Source of the DNA: Prevotella sp.
Lineage (GTDB): Bacteria; Bacteroidota; Bacteroidia; Bacteroidales; Bacteroidaceae
Reading direction: 5' to 3'
Length of the DNA stretch: 34,256 nt
Assembly: GCA_021636625.1 (NCBI GenBank)
Contig: JAJWLX010000033.1
Span: 1-34,256, forward strand
This document shows positions 23,651-30,548 of the stretch, in pieces; position 1 is the first letter of the stretch; the number at the start of each line of letters is the position of its first letter. A program made the translations under genes and the position numbers. Below the pieces are notes generated by a model. The model was given only the letters and a program-made list of their open reading frames with translations, was not told where the DNA came from and did no database searches.

Positions 23651-23700
23651 AAGAAAGGGTGTGTCAAAAGTCCAAGACACACCCTCTCTTTCGTTTTTTC
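23651..23700 (+). terminator. intrinsic terminator of the primase/ATPase gene
   Basis: AAAGAAAGGGTGTGTC pairs with GACACACCCTCTCTTTC across a short loop and TTTTTT follows at 23695-23700. It ends the transcript 9 bp after the stop codon. Confidence 0.9.
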
Positions 23701-23747
23701 ATCGATTTTCTTCATCGGATTACGCTGAGCAAACGGAACATTCTTTC

Positions 23748-23884
23748 TTCATCGGATTACGCACGGAATTTAAACGGATTTGGCCTTACGGCCATTAAGA
23801 CTCGCACATTAGCGTTCCAGCTTTAGGGGGTGCTACGACCGTCAGGTCGAGTTTTCGTTTAAAATCCGTGTGCAATCCGATGAA
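23748..23884. repeat. CACGGATT-type inverted repeat, copy 2
   Basis: Arms 23748-23776 and 23856-23884 (TTCATCGGATTNCNCACGG...) match at 26 of 29 positions. The interior has two small palindromes, GGCCTTACGGCC and GACCGTCAGGTC. A partial copy of the arm (TTCATCGGATTACG) also lies at 23711. No gene is visible in 23701-24092. Confidence 0.75.
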
Positions 23885-23914
23885 TAACGACACATCCTCC
23901 TACATTTTTGCAGC

Positions 23915-24004
23915 ACGCCCTGAAAGGGCAGAAGCTCCTAGCCCAGGGCAATCGCCCTGGGAACCATGGCAGCACGTCTGTCGCCCTGAAAGGGCAAAAG
24001 CTTT
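23915..24004. repeat. REP-like unit, single copy
   Basis: Contains GCCCTGAAAGGGC, GCCCAGGGCAATCGCCCTGG and a second GCCCTGAAAGGGCAAAAGC, the same order as one half of the large palindrome at 20488-20687 but without the inverted partner. Confidence 0.75.
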
Positions 24005-24092
24005 AAAAATACCGCCTTTTTGTAACATCTCTGTAAAGGTTCTTGACCTTCATCAAGAAATCGAGGCTTTTTGAATCTTTTCTCCTAAAAAG

Positions 24093-24124
24093 TTTGTGTG
24101 CGAACACAGAAAGTTGTATCTTTG
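24093..24124 (+). promoter_or_regulatory. promoter with embedded palindromic operator for the small-peptide gene
   Basis: TTTG at 24093-24096 and TATCTTTG at 24117-24124 are 20 bp apart, an ideal Bacteroidota promoter. Between the boxes lies the palindrome TGTGT-GCGA-ACACA (24095-24108), which overlaps the -33 and could bind a repressor. Confidence 0.75.
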
Positions 24125-24347
24125 CATCGGAATTAAGAAAGAAGGATAAAAGATTAGTAATTTCAGAATACGAAAGGTATTGATTATAAGGGATTAGGAT
24201 AGAAAAGTCAGGATAAGAAAAAGGTTAATGATTGATTTCAGGATAAGAGAGGTATTAGAAATAAGGTAAAGATTGAAAATAGGGTAACATTGAAAGATTG
24301 TTAAGAAAAGGATAATATTGAATTTAAAGTAAAGAAAGGGAAAAGTT

Positions 24348-24428
24348 ATGTTAGTATTAGGTATTGTTTTCGCAGCAGTAGTAGCATTTGCTGCAACAGT
24401 AGGCGCAGCTAGCAACAAGCTTGCTTAA
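24348..24428 (+). CDS. 26-residue hydrophobic small protein
   Basis: ATG-to-TAA frame of 27 codons encoding MLVLGIVFAAVVAFAATV followed by GAASNKLA: one membrane-spanning stretch and a short polar, positively charged tail. No homologue is known to me. Support for real expression is the context: a strong promoter at 24093-24124, a purine-rich AAAGGGAAAAG just before ATG, and an efficient terminator at 24544-24569 with no other gene in the transcript. The leader of about 215 nt is nearly free of C and contains GGATA five times (24144, 24197, 24211, 24241, 24310). Possible roles are a small membrane regulator, a type I toxin-like peptide, or a peptide carried by an otherwise regulatory RNA. Confidence 0.6.
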   Translation: MLVLGIVFAAVVAFAATVGAASNKLA

Positions 24429-24445
24429 GCTGCCAGTGAAGTAAG

Positions 24446-24569
24446 GAACTTTAAAAGTTCAGAAACAGTAATTGAAGCAAAGTAGGAAGCCAATATGGGC
24501 TTCCGAGATGGAGAAGGAGAGCCAATGGGGCTTTCCGGAATGAGGGAGCAGATGATGCTCCTTTTTTTG
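24446..24569 (+). terminator. four consecutive hairpins ending in an intrinsic terminator
   Basis: Downstream of the small-peptide stop codon: GAACTTT-A-AAAGTTC (24446-24460); GGAAGCC..GGGCTTCC (24485-24504); GGAGAGCC..GGGCTTTCC (24516-24536); and GGAGCA-GATGA-TGCTCC with T7 (24545-24568). The second and third look like tandem duplicates. Confidence 0.8.
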
Positions 24570-24608
24570 TTTAACATTAAAACATCAGACATACATTATA
24601 TATAAAAG

Positions 24609-24653
24609 GAAATCGGGTTGGTTAACAGGTTAACAGTTAACAGCCCGATTTCT
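24609..24653 (+). repeat. GTTAAC element, copy 6, in a stem
   Basis: Three GTTAAC blocks (24621-24643) enclosed by arms GAAATCGGGTTG and CAGCCCGATTTC, followed by T-rich sequence. A second terminator for the small-peptide transcript is likely. Confidence 0.8.
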
Positions 24654-24700
24654 TTGTTTCTACCCCTATTCGAGGATGTTTTCTAACTGTATGGTTGAAA

Positions 24701-24735
24701 CGGGCTGAAAGCCCAAAAACTCCTAGCCCAGGGCA
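24701..24735. repeat. REP-like fragment
   Basis: CGGGCTGAAAGCCC and CTCCTAGCCCAGGGCA match the start of the REP-like unit at 10373. It lies 33 bp from the end of the M16 peptidase gene. Confidence 0.6.
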
Positions 24736-24767
24736 TGTGGGGGCATTGCCTTCTGCCTTTCCAAAAA

Positions 24768-26114
24768 TTACTTGAAAATCAGGGTGGTGAGCCTGTCTTT
24801 GTCAAACAGTTCCTGAGCCACGGCTTGTATCTGGGCGGCGGTAATCTCATCCACCTGCTCGTAGAGGCGGTCAACGTTCTTCTCCCAGCCATAGTGCAGG
24901 AAGCTCTTGCCGAAGTCGAGGGCGAAGTTCTCGCGGTTGTCGCAAGCCACGCCTATCTGGCCCTTAATCTGTTTCTTGGCAGCCTTGAGCTGCGCATCGC
25001 TCAATGGCTTCTGCATGAACTTATCCAGCTCCTTGCGAACCAGACGGAGGCAGCGTTTCACATCGTGCTCATCGCATCCGAAATAGATGCTCCAGGTGCC
25101 CGTGTCGCCATAAGCCACCATCGTGCTTTCTACGGTGTAAACCAATCCGTTGTGCTCTCTGAGGGCGAGGTTCAGTTTGGCGTTCATACCCGGTCCGCCC
25201 AGCATATTGTTGAGCAGATAGAGCGGCATTCGGCGGTCGTCGTTCACATCGTAAGCGCGGGTTCCAATCATCACGTGAGCCTGATGCGTATTCTTCTGCA
25301 TCACGATTGTCTGGCCAGCAACTTTACTTTGAACATTGAACTTTGAGCTTTGAACTTTATGATTTGCATCGCCTGCTTCCATTTCTTCCGTAGGTGTTTC
25401 GCCAGTAGGCGTTCCTTCTGTAATCCTTTCTTCCGTAGGCGTTTCGGCGGATTTGCAATCCGCCGAGCAAGCAAGCTCTCGGCCTTTTGGGCACTCTCCC
25501 AAAGCCTTCTGGATAAGCTTCACCAGTTTCTTGAAATCGATATCCCCATAAGCGAAGAATATCGCATTATCCGGTCGGTAAAGTTTCCTTGTGAAGCGTA
25601 GCGCATCCTCCGTCTTGAAAGCCCGAACCTGCTCGGCTGTGCCCAGGATATTATGCCCCAGCGGCGAACCCTTGAAGAGGATATTCTCGAATTCATCGTA
25701 AATCAGTTCGGCAGGCGAATCGTTATAGCTCTCTATCTCATCGCAGATTACCTCCACCTCCTTATCTATCTCCGCCTGCGGATAAACCGAGTGGAAGACG
25801 ATGTCGGAAAGCAGGTCCACGGCCCTTGCGATGTGCTCCTTCAGGATGGCGGAGTAATACACCGTGCCCTCCTTATTGGTGTAGGCATTCAGGTCGCCGC
25901 CCACACTCTCCAGACAGTTGAGTATGTGCCAGGCTTTTCTGCGTTCGGTGCCCTTGAAGGTGACGTGCTCGCAGAAGTGAGCCAAGCCTTCTTCGCCCGG
26001 TTCCTCGTTGCGGGTACCGGCGTTTATCTGATAGCCGCAGTACACCACCTTGCTATCCGATGGCAGGTGGATGATGCGGAGTCCGTTGTCTAATGTATAA
26101 GTATTGTATTTCAT
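24768..26114 (-). CDS. M16 family zinc peptidase (pitrilysin/processing-peptidase type)
   Basis: 448 residues from ATG complement 26112-26114; a start further upstream is excluded because the promoter lies at complement 26124-26155. The zinc motif is HFCEH (H46, E49, H50), with the third ligand E126 at the expected 76-residue distance. The N-terminal half is the active M16 domain and the C-terminal half (from about 267) the inactive partner domain, with LREHNGLVYTVES and GPGMNAKLNLAL. No signal peptide is seen, so the protein may be cytoplasmic. Between the halves lies an abnormal linker (about 214-266), rich in TPTEE/TPTGE and coded by intergenic-type repeat DNA. The -7 box ends 9 nt before ATG, so the mRNA is close to leaderless. 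Confidence 0.88.
   Translation of the reverse strand: MKYNTYTLDNGLRIIHLPSDSKVVYCGYQINAGTRNEEPGEEGLAHFCEHVTFKGTERRKAWHILNCLESVGGDLNAYTNKEGTVYYSAILKEHIARAVDLLSDIVFHSVYPQAEIDKEVEVICDEIESYNDSPAELIYDEFENILFKGSPLGHNILGTAEQVRAFKTEDALRFTRKLYRPDNAIFFAYGDIDFKKLVKLIQKALGECPKGRELACSADCKSAETPTEERITEGTPTGETPTEEMEAGDANHKVQSSKFNVQSKVAGQTIVMQKNTHQAHVMIGTRAYDVNDDRRMPLYLLNNMLGGPGMNAKLNLALREHNGLVYTVESTMVAYGDTGTWSIYFGCDEHDVKRCLRLVRKELDKFMQKPLSDAQLKAAKKQIKGQIGVACDNRENFALDFGKSFLHYGWEKNVDRLYEQVDEITAAQIQAVAQELFDKDRLTTLIFK
25323..25466 (-). repeat. dispersed-repeat DNA inserted in frame in the M16 peptidase gene
   Basis: Three repeat kinds follow each other: the CAAAGTTC tract (25323-25361), about three units of ACGCCTACGGAAGAA on the coding strand (25385-25446), and the palindrome TCGGCGGATTTGCAATCC.. 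(25444-25466). All are read through in frame. Confidence 0.8.
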
Positions 26115-26123
26115 TTCAAGGTG

Positions 26124-26155
26124 CAAAGTTACATTGAAAATGTAATTTATCCAAA
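26124..26155 (-). promoter_or_regulatory. promoter of the M16 peptidase gene
   Basis: On the minus strand TTTG (complement 26152-26155) and TAACTTTG (complement 26124-26131) are 20 bp apart. Transcription should begin near 26117-26119, only 3-5 nt before ATG. Confidence 0.7.
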
Positions 26156-26170
26156 ATATTGGGCATTTAT

Positions 26171-26201
26171 TTTGCATTATCGCCAAAAAGAATTATCTTT
26201 G
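26171..26201 (+). promoter_or_regulatory. promoter of the pfkB-fprA operon
   Basis: TTTG at 26171-26174 and TATCTTTG at 26194-26201, 19 bp apart. It diverges from the M16 promoter only 15 bp away, so the two may influence each other. Confidence 0.75.
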
Positions 26202-26234
26202 TCCCCAAAAAAATATAAATAGAGACATAAAACA

Positions 26235-27170
26235 ATGCGTAAGGTTATAGGAATAGGAGAGACCGTGCTTGACATCATCTTCAAGAACGGCAAGCCGATA
26301 GAGGCAGTACCGGGTGGCTCATCGTTCAATGCAGTCATCTCGTTGGGACGTGCGGGCGTGAACGCTTCGTTTATCAGCGAGGCGGGCAACGACCGTATTG
26401 GTGAGTATGTGATTCAGTTTCTGAGAGATAATGGGGTGAATGCCGACAATGTGAGCATCTTTCCGGAATCGAAGTCGCCGCTCTCGCTGGCGTTCCTCGA
26501 CGAGAACAACAATGCCGACTACATCTTCTACAAGGACCATCCCCACGACCAGCTGGAGTTTGCCACTCCGGAAATCAATCCTGGCGACATCGTGCTCTTC
26601 GGTTCGTTCTTCGCCCTGAATCCGGTGGTTCGTCCTCAGGTGGCAGGTTTTCTGGAGTACGCCAAGAATCACGGAGCCATCCTCTATTACGACATCAACT
26701 TCCGTGCTTCTCATCAGAATGAGATCATGAAGATTACGCCTAATCTGATAGAGAACCTGGAGTATGCTGATTTTGTGCGCGGAAGCCATGAGGACTTCGG
26801 AATCCTCTACAAGAAACCGGAGGCGGATAAGGTGTATAATGCCGAAATCAGTTTCTACTGCAAGAAGTTTATCTGCACCCAGGGCGCTGAGCCTGTAGAG
26901 GTGAGAGCCGAGAACGGCTTTGCTAAGAGTTATCCTTCGGAGAAGATGAAGCCGGTGAGCACCATCGGAGCCGGCGATAACTTCAATGCCGGTTTCGTAT
27001 TCGGACTGATTAAGGATGGAATCACCCGCGAGGACATCGACCGTGGATTATCTGAGGCACAATGGGATAGCCTCCTGAAGAGTGCCCAGGAGTTCTCCAC
27101 CGAATGCTGCAAGGACATATACAATTATGTTTCCAAGGAATTTGGAGAAGAAAAGAAGAAGAAATTGTAA
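26235..27170 (+). CDS. PfkB-family carbohydrate kinase
   Basis: 311 residues. Ribokinase fold with the first PfkB signature in GGSSFNAVISLGRAG near the N terminus and the second in STIGAGDNFNAGFVFGL, which holds the catalytic Asp248 and the anion-hole GAGD. YYDINFRASHQNE supplies the conserved D-x-N-x-R segment. The protein phosphorylates a sugar or sugar-like alcohol with ATP, but fructose, ribose or another substrate cannot be told from sequence. It shares an operon with the flavodiiron protein gene, 12 bp downstream; no metabolic reason for that pairing is evident. The C terminus is a short Lys-rich tail. Confidence 0.87.
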   Translation: MRKVIGIGETVLDIIFKNGKPIEAVPGGSSFNAVISLGRAGVNASFISEAGNDRIGEYVIQFLRDNGVNADNVSIFPESKSPLSLAFLDENNNADYIFYKDHPHDQLEFATPEINPGDIVLFGSFFALNPVVRPQVAGFLEYAKNHGAILYYDINFRASHQNEIMKITPNLIENLEYADFVRGSHEDFGILYKKPEADKVYNAEISFYCKKFICTQGAEPVEVRAENGFAKSYPSEKMKPVSTIGAGDNFNAGFVFGLIKDGITREDIDRGLSEAQWDSLLKSAQEFSTECCKDIYNYVSKEFGEEKKKKL

Positions 27171-27182
27171 AAATATAAGGAT

Positions 27183-28370
27183 ATGACAGAAATTATAAAC
27201 AAGATTTATTACGTAGGCGTTAACGACCGCAACAAGCATCGTTTTGAGGGCCTTTGGCCTTTGCCTAACGGAGTGAGTTACAACTCTTATATCATTGACG
27301 ATGAGAAGGTAGCGCTGGTAGATACTGTAGAGGTAGATTTCTTCACCCAGTTCCTCGAGAACATTCACGAGGTGATTGGCGACCGCGAAATCGATTACCT
27401 CATCATCAACCACATGGAACCTGACCACAGCGGCTCCATCGCCCTCATCAAGAAATATTACCCTAACATCAAGATCGTGGGCAACAAGAAGACCCTGGGA
27501 ATGCTGGAAGGCTTCTACGGCGTAACTGATGACGTGGTAGAGGTGAAGAATGGCGAAACCCTCTCTCTGGGCAACCACGAGCTGAGCTTTGTTCTCATCC
27601 CTATGGTTCACTGGCCAGAGACCATGGTAACCCTCGATGCAAAGAACAGGGTGCTCTTCTCGGGCGATGCCTTCGGCTGCTTCGGTGCGCTGAACGGCGG
27701 AATCATCGATACGGAAATCAACTGCGAGACTTTCTGGCTGGAGATGGTTCGCTACTACTCAAACATTGTGGGTAAGTATGGAATCCCTGTTCAGAATGCC
27801 TTGAAGAAGTTGGCTGGCGTGGAGTTGGATTACATCTGCTCAACCCATGGTCCGGTTTGGCACGAGCATATTGAGAAGGTTATCGGTATGTATGATAAGA
27901 TGTCGAAGTACGAGACGGAGCCGGGCCTCGTTATCTGCTACGGCACCATGTATGGCAACACCGAGCGCATGGCAGAAATCATCGCCCGTGCAGCAAGCAA
28001 GGCTGGCGTGAAGAACATCGTAATGTACAACATCTCGAAGACTCACCACAGCTACATCCTGCGCGACATCTTCCGCTACAAGGGCCTTATCGTAGGTGCT
28101 CCAACCTACAATGCCGGTCTTTATCACGAGATGGAGGTTCTCCTCTCCGAGCTTGCCAATAAGGACGTCAAGAACCATCTTCTTGGCTGGTACGGTTCTC
28201 ATTGCTGGGCAAGCAAGGCTGTGGCTAAGATTCAGGAGTGGAACGAAACCAAGCTCCACTACGAGCCAGTGGGTGAGCCGGTGGATATGAAGCAGGCGAT
28301 TACTCCAGAGGTAAAGGCACAGTGCGAGGCGCTGGGTAAGGCGATGGCTGAGAAGCTGCTGGCGGAATAA
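27183..28370 (+). CDS. FprA-type flavodiiron protein (class A: oxygen or nitric oxide reductase)
   Basis: 395 residues. The N-terminal metallo-beta-lactamase-like domain carries the di-iron ligands HMEPDH (H77, E79, D81, H82), H143 in MVHWPE, D162 in SGDAFGCFG and H222 in STHGPVW. The C-terminal flavodoxin domain begins at about 248 with CYGTMYGNTERMAE, the FMN phosphate loop. There is no rubredoxin extension, so an external electron donor is needed. Such enzymes reduce O2 or NO to harmless products in anaerobes, in the cytoplasm, which fits an obligate anaerobe facing oxygen or host nitric oxide. It lies in one operon with the PfkB kinase. A GTTAAC-containing terminator follows at 28380. Confidence 0.92.
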   Translation: MTEIINKIYYVGVNDRNKHRFEGLWPLPNGVSYNSYIIDDEKVALVDTVEVDFFTQFLENIHEVIGDREIDYLIINHMEPDHSGSIALIKKYYPNIKIVGNKKTLGMLEGFYGVTDDVVEVKNGETLSLGNHELSFVLIPMVHWPETMVTLDAKNRVLFSGDAFGCFGALNGGIIDTEINCETFWLEMVRYYSNIVGKYGIPVQNALKKLAGVELDYICSTHGPVWHEHIEKVIGMYDKMSKYETEPGLVICYGTMYGNTERMAEIIARAASKAGVKNIVMYNISKTHHSYILRDIFRYKGLIVGAPTYNAGLYHEMEVLLSELANKDVKNHLLGWYGSHCWASKAVAKIQEWNETKLHYEPVGEPVDMKQAITPEVKAQCEALGKAMAEKLLAE

Positions 28371-28379
28371 AAGTTTAAG

Positions 28380-28443
28380 GGCGGAAGAACAACTGGGGGT
28401 TAACAGAGTTAACAGTTAACAGTTGTTTTTCCGCTCTTTCTTT
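28380..28443 (+). repeat. GTTAAC element, copy 7, in a terminator stem; left direct repeat of the AAA gene
   Basis: Arms GCGGAAGAACAAC and GTTGTTTTTCCGC enclose three GTTAAC blocks (28399-28421), followed by CTCTTTCTTTG. The same 64 nt occur without mismatch at 29824-29887. Confidence 0.9.
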
Positions 28444-28485
28444 GTTTAAATACCTTTAAATATTTCGTGTAAATTACGATAAAAC

Positions 28486-28516
28486 TTGGTGAAGTTGTGT
28501 AAAAAGCGTATATTTG
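28486..28516 (+). promoter_or_regulatory. promoter of the AAA ATPase gene
   Basis: TTG at 28486-28488 and TATATTTG at 28509-28516, 20 bp apart. The ATG follows after a leader of about 36 nt. Confidence 0.65.
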
Positions 28517-28558
28517 CGACAGAAAATCGTGTCTTGACACAAAAAAACGTCATAAACT

Positions 28559-29800
28559 ATGTATTTTGAACGTAAAGCATACTTGAAAAAGCTCATCTCG
28601 GCAGAAGGCAATGGGATGATAAAGATTATCACCGGCATTCGCCGTTGTGGTAAATCCTTCCTTTTGTTCAACATCTTCCGCAAGCATTTGCTTGAAAGAG
28701 GTGTTGCGGAAGATCATATCATACAAGTAAATCTTGAAGACCGTAGAAACAAGAAACTTCGTGACCCTGATGCTTTGCTGGAGCATATAGATGCTCAGAT
28801 GAAAGATAAGGATAGGTATTATATTCTCTTGGATGAGGTTCAGATGGTGAAGGAGTTTGAAGATGTGCTCAACTCTTATCTCCATGTAGAGAATGCTGAG
28901 GTGTACGTAACTGGTTCCAATGCCCGATTCTTATCGAAGGATGTGATAACTGAATTTCGTGGTAGAGGTTGGGAAATCCGAATCCATCCACTGAGTTTTT
29001 CTGAATATTATGAAGTGGTAGGAGGAGAGGAGCGTCAAGCTCTGGAAACCTATTATCTTTATGGTGGATTGCCTGCTGTGGCGCAGATGGAAACTCCGGA
29101 AGCGAAACAGAACTATCTTCGAGAGATTTATGAGACGGTTTATCTGAAGGATGTTTTGGAGCGTAATCGCCTGAAGAATTCTGATGGGATGCGCGAGTTG
29201 GTGCGCCTTCTGGCTTCTACGATTGGTTCCTGTACGAATGTGCAGAGAATTTCTAATACGTTCAAATCTGTTGGAGGAGTGGAAATCGGTACTAAAACTA
29301 TTGGCAGGTATCTGGAGAACCTTCAGGATTCCTTCATCATCAGCGAGGCTTTGCGCTATGATGTGAAGGGGCGCAAATATATTGGTACTGGTACCAAGTA
29401 TTACTTCGAGGACATCGGTATCAGAAATGCCGTGGTAGATTTCCGGCAGATAGAATACACTCATATTATGGAGAACGTGGTTTATAACGAGTTGCGGAAG
29501 CAGGGTTATACTGTGGATGTGGGCTCAGTAGAGAGCTTCAAGCGGGATGAGAATGGCAAGCTGCAGCGTAGGAATCTTGAGATAGATTTCGTGGTGAACC
29601 GTCATGATGAACGCCTCTATATCCAGTCGGCTTACGCCTTGCCAGATAAGGAGAAGGTAGATCAGGAGCAGGCTTCTCTTTTGAATGTAAACGATGGCTT
29701 TCGCAAACTGATTATCGTAGGGGATAGGTATCGTTCGGGTTATAATGAAGAAGGCATTCTGATGATGAGTCTCTCCGATTTCCTTTTAGGGAAAGAATAG
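28559..29800 (+). CDS. AAA_14/DUF4143 family ATPase
   Basis: 413 residues. Walker A is GIRRCGKS (26-33) and Walker B YYILLDEVQ, with the sensor VYVTGSNARFLS. HPLSFSEYY and the YGGLP segment are typical of this family. The C-terminal DUF4143 part contains ENVVYNELRKQGY...NLEIDFVV...YIQSAY, an arrangement like a degenerate PD-(D/E)xK nuclease fold. The genes are numerous and variable in Bacteroidota and some archaea; their function is unknown. It stands alone with its own promoter, and 64-nt identical direct repeats lie on both sides, so it may be an accessory gene that can be lost or gained. Confidence 0.88.
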   Translation: MYFERKAYLKKLISAEGNGMIKIITGIRRCGKSFLLFNIFRKHLLERGVAEDHIIQVNLEDRRNKKLRDPDALLEHIDAQMKDKDRYYILLDEVQMVKEFEDVLNSYLHVENAEVYVTGSNARFLSKDVITEFRGRGWEIRIHPLSFSEYYEVVGGEERQALETYYLYGGLPAVAQMETPEAKQNYLREIYETVYLKDVLERNRLKNSDGMRELVRLLASTIGSCTNVQRISNTFKSVGGVEIGTKTIGRYLENLQDSFIISEALRYDVKGRKYIGTGTKYYFEDIGIRNAVVDFRQIEYTHIMENVVYNELRKQGYTVDVGSVESFKRDENGKLQRRNLEIDFVVNRHDERLYIQSAYALPDKEKVDQEQASLLNVNDGFRKLIIVGDRYRSGYNEEGILMMSLSDFLLGKE

Positions 29801-29823
29801 ATGGTCTTGAAGAAAATATCAAA

Positions 29824-29887
29824 GGCGGAAGAACAACTGGGGGTTAACAGAGTTAACAGTTAACAGTTGTTTTTCCGCTCTTTCTTT
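29824..29887 (+). repeat. GTTAAC element, copy 8; right direct repeat of the AAA gene
   Basis: Identical over 64 nt to 28380-28443, including the stem arms and three GTTAAC blocks (29843-29866). It forms the terminator of the ATPase gene, 24 bp after the stop codon. Confidence 0.9.
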
Positions 29888-29929
29888 TGTTTCTGAGTAT
29901 TTCGTTTATAGGCTTCTATTTTTTCCTTA

Positions 29930-29985
29930 ATATCAAAAATGTGCAAGTTTGCCACTTTTTGATATGAGAAATGTGCAAGTTTGCC
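29930..29985. repeat. 17-nt direct repeats with an overlapping inverted repeat
   Basis: AAATGTGCAAGTTTGCC occurs at 29937-29953 and 29969-29985. The first copy sits inside ATATCAAAAA/TTTTTGATAT (29930-29964), which can fold and may end the LOG-family transcript from the minus strand. Confidence 0.75.
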
Positions 29986-29996
29986 GAAAAATCATA

Positions 29997-30536
29997 TTAA
30001 TGGGAATTTTCAACTATCACCTTTAACTCTTCCAGGTTATCCGCTACTTCTATCACATCTCGCCAATTGCCACGAATCATGCTTTTCTCTGCCATATCGT
30101 CCAAAAGGGCGATGGTGGAGTTCCAGAAGCCTTTCATGTTGTAGAGAATCACCATCTTGTGATGGTAGCCGATGGTGTGGGCAGCAGCGATGGTGAAGAT
30201 TTCATCCAGGGTGCCGACGCCGCCAGGAAGGGCTACGAAGATGTCGCTCTGGGCAAGCATCAGGTCCTTGCGGTCGCTGAGATTATCACACGGAATCTCG
30301 ATGTCGAGGTCTGGGAAGGTTCTGCCGCCTCGCTCTACAAGCGTAGGAACCACACCGATGGTTCTGCCGCCATTCGCCTTCACTGCCTTGCCGATGCAAT
30401 CCATCAGGCCGGAGTTGCAGCCGCCGAAAACCAGGTCGTGGCCGTTCTCAGCCATCCACTTTCCCATCTCTTCAGTCAATGTGAAGAAGTCGGGGTCGAT
30501 ATTCTTATTTGCTGAACAAAAAACTGCTATTTTCAT
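29997..30536 (-). CDS. LOG-family (TIGR00730) nucleoside 5'-monophosphate phosphoribohydrolase
   Basis: 179 residues, the family length. Rossmann-like fold with FGGCNSGLMDCIGKAV (the GGxxGLM motif), the SDRKDLM segment with the conserved Arg-Lys, and the catalytic PGGVGTLDE (104-112, with Glu112). Members release free bases from nucleoside monophosphates; plant LONELY GUY makes cytokinins, while many bacterial homologues probably act in purine recycling. The family is often misannotated as lysine decarboxylase; nothing here supports that. The gene is monocistronic, with an unusual 5' leader made of 22-bp tandem repeats. Confidence 0.9.
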   Translation of the reverse strand: MKIAVFCSANKNIDPDFFTLTEEMGKWMAENGHDLVFGGCNSGLMDCIGKAVKANGGRTIGVVPTLVERGGRTFPDLDIEIPCDNLSDRKDLMLAQSDIFVALPGGVGTLDEIFTIAAAHTIGYHHKMVILYNMKGFWNSTIALLDDMAEKSMIRGNWRDVIEVADNLEELKVIVENSH

Positions 30537-30548
30537 GTCTTTATTTTT

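Noticed and set aside
24228..24269. 14-codon upstream frame (ATG 24228) in the small-peptide leader
   Set aside because: No ribosome site or other support; it may arise by chance in AT-rich sequence.
24194..24418. 74-codon frame antisense to the small-peptide gene
   Set aside because: It is open because the plus strand lacks C, which removes stops on the other strand; the product is a hydrophobic artefact.
18279..24770. Complete integrative element
   Set aside because: No integrase, transposase, relaxase or recognisable attachment-site pair was found; only the replication-like part is visible.
26115..26186. Longer M16 peptidase start at complement 26186
   Set aside because: The extra 24 residues are coded across the gene's own promoter and are not similar to M16 proteins.
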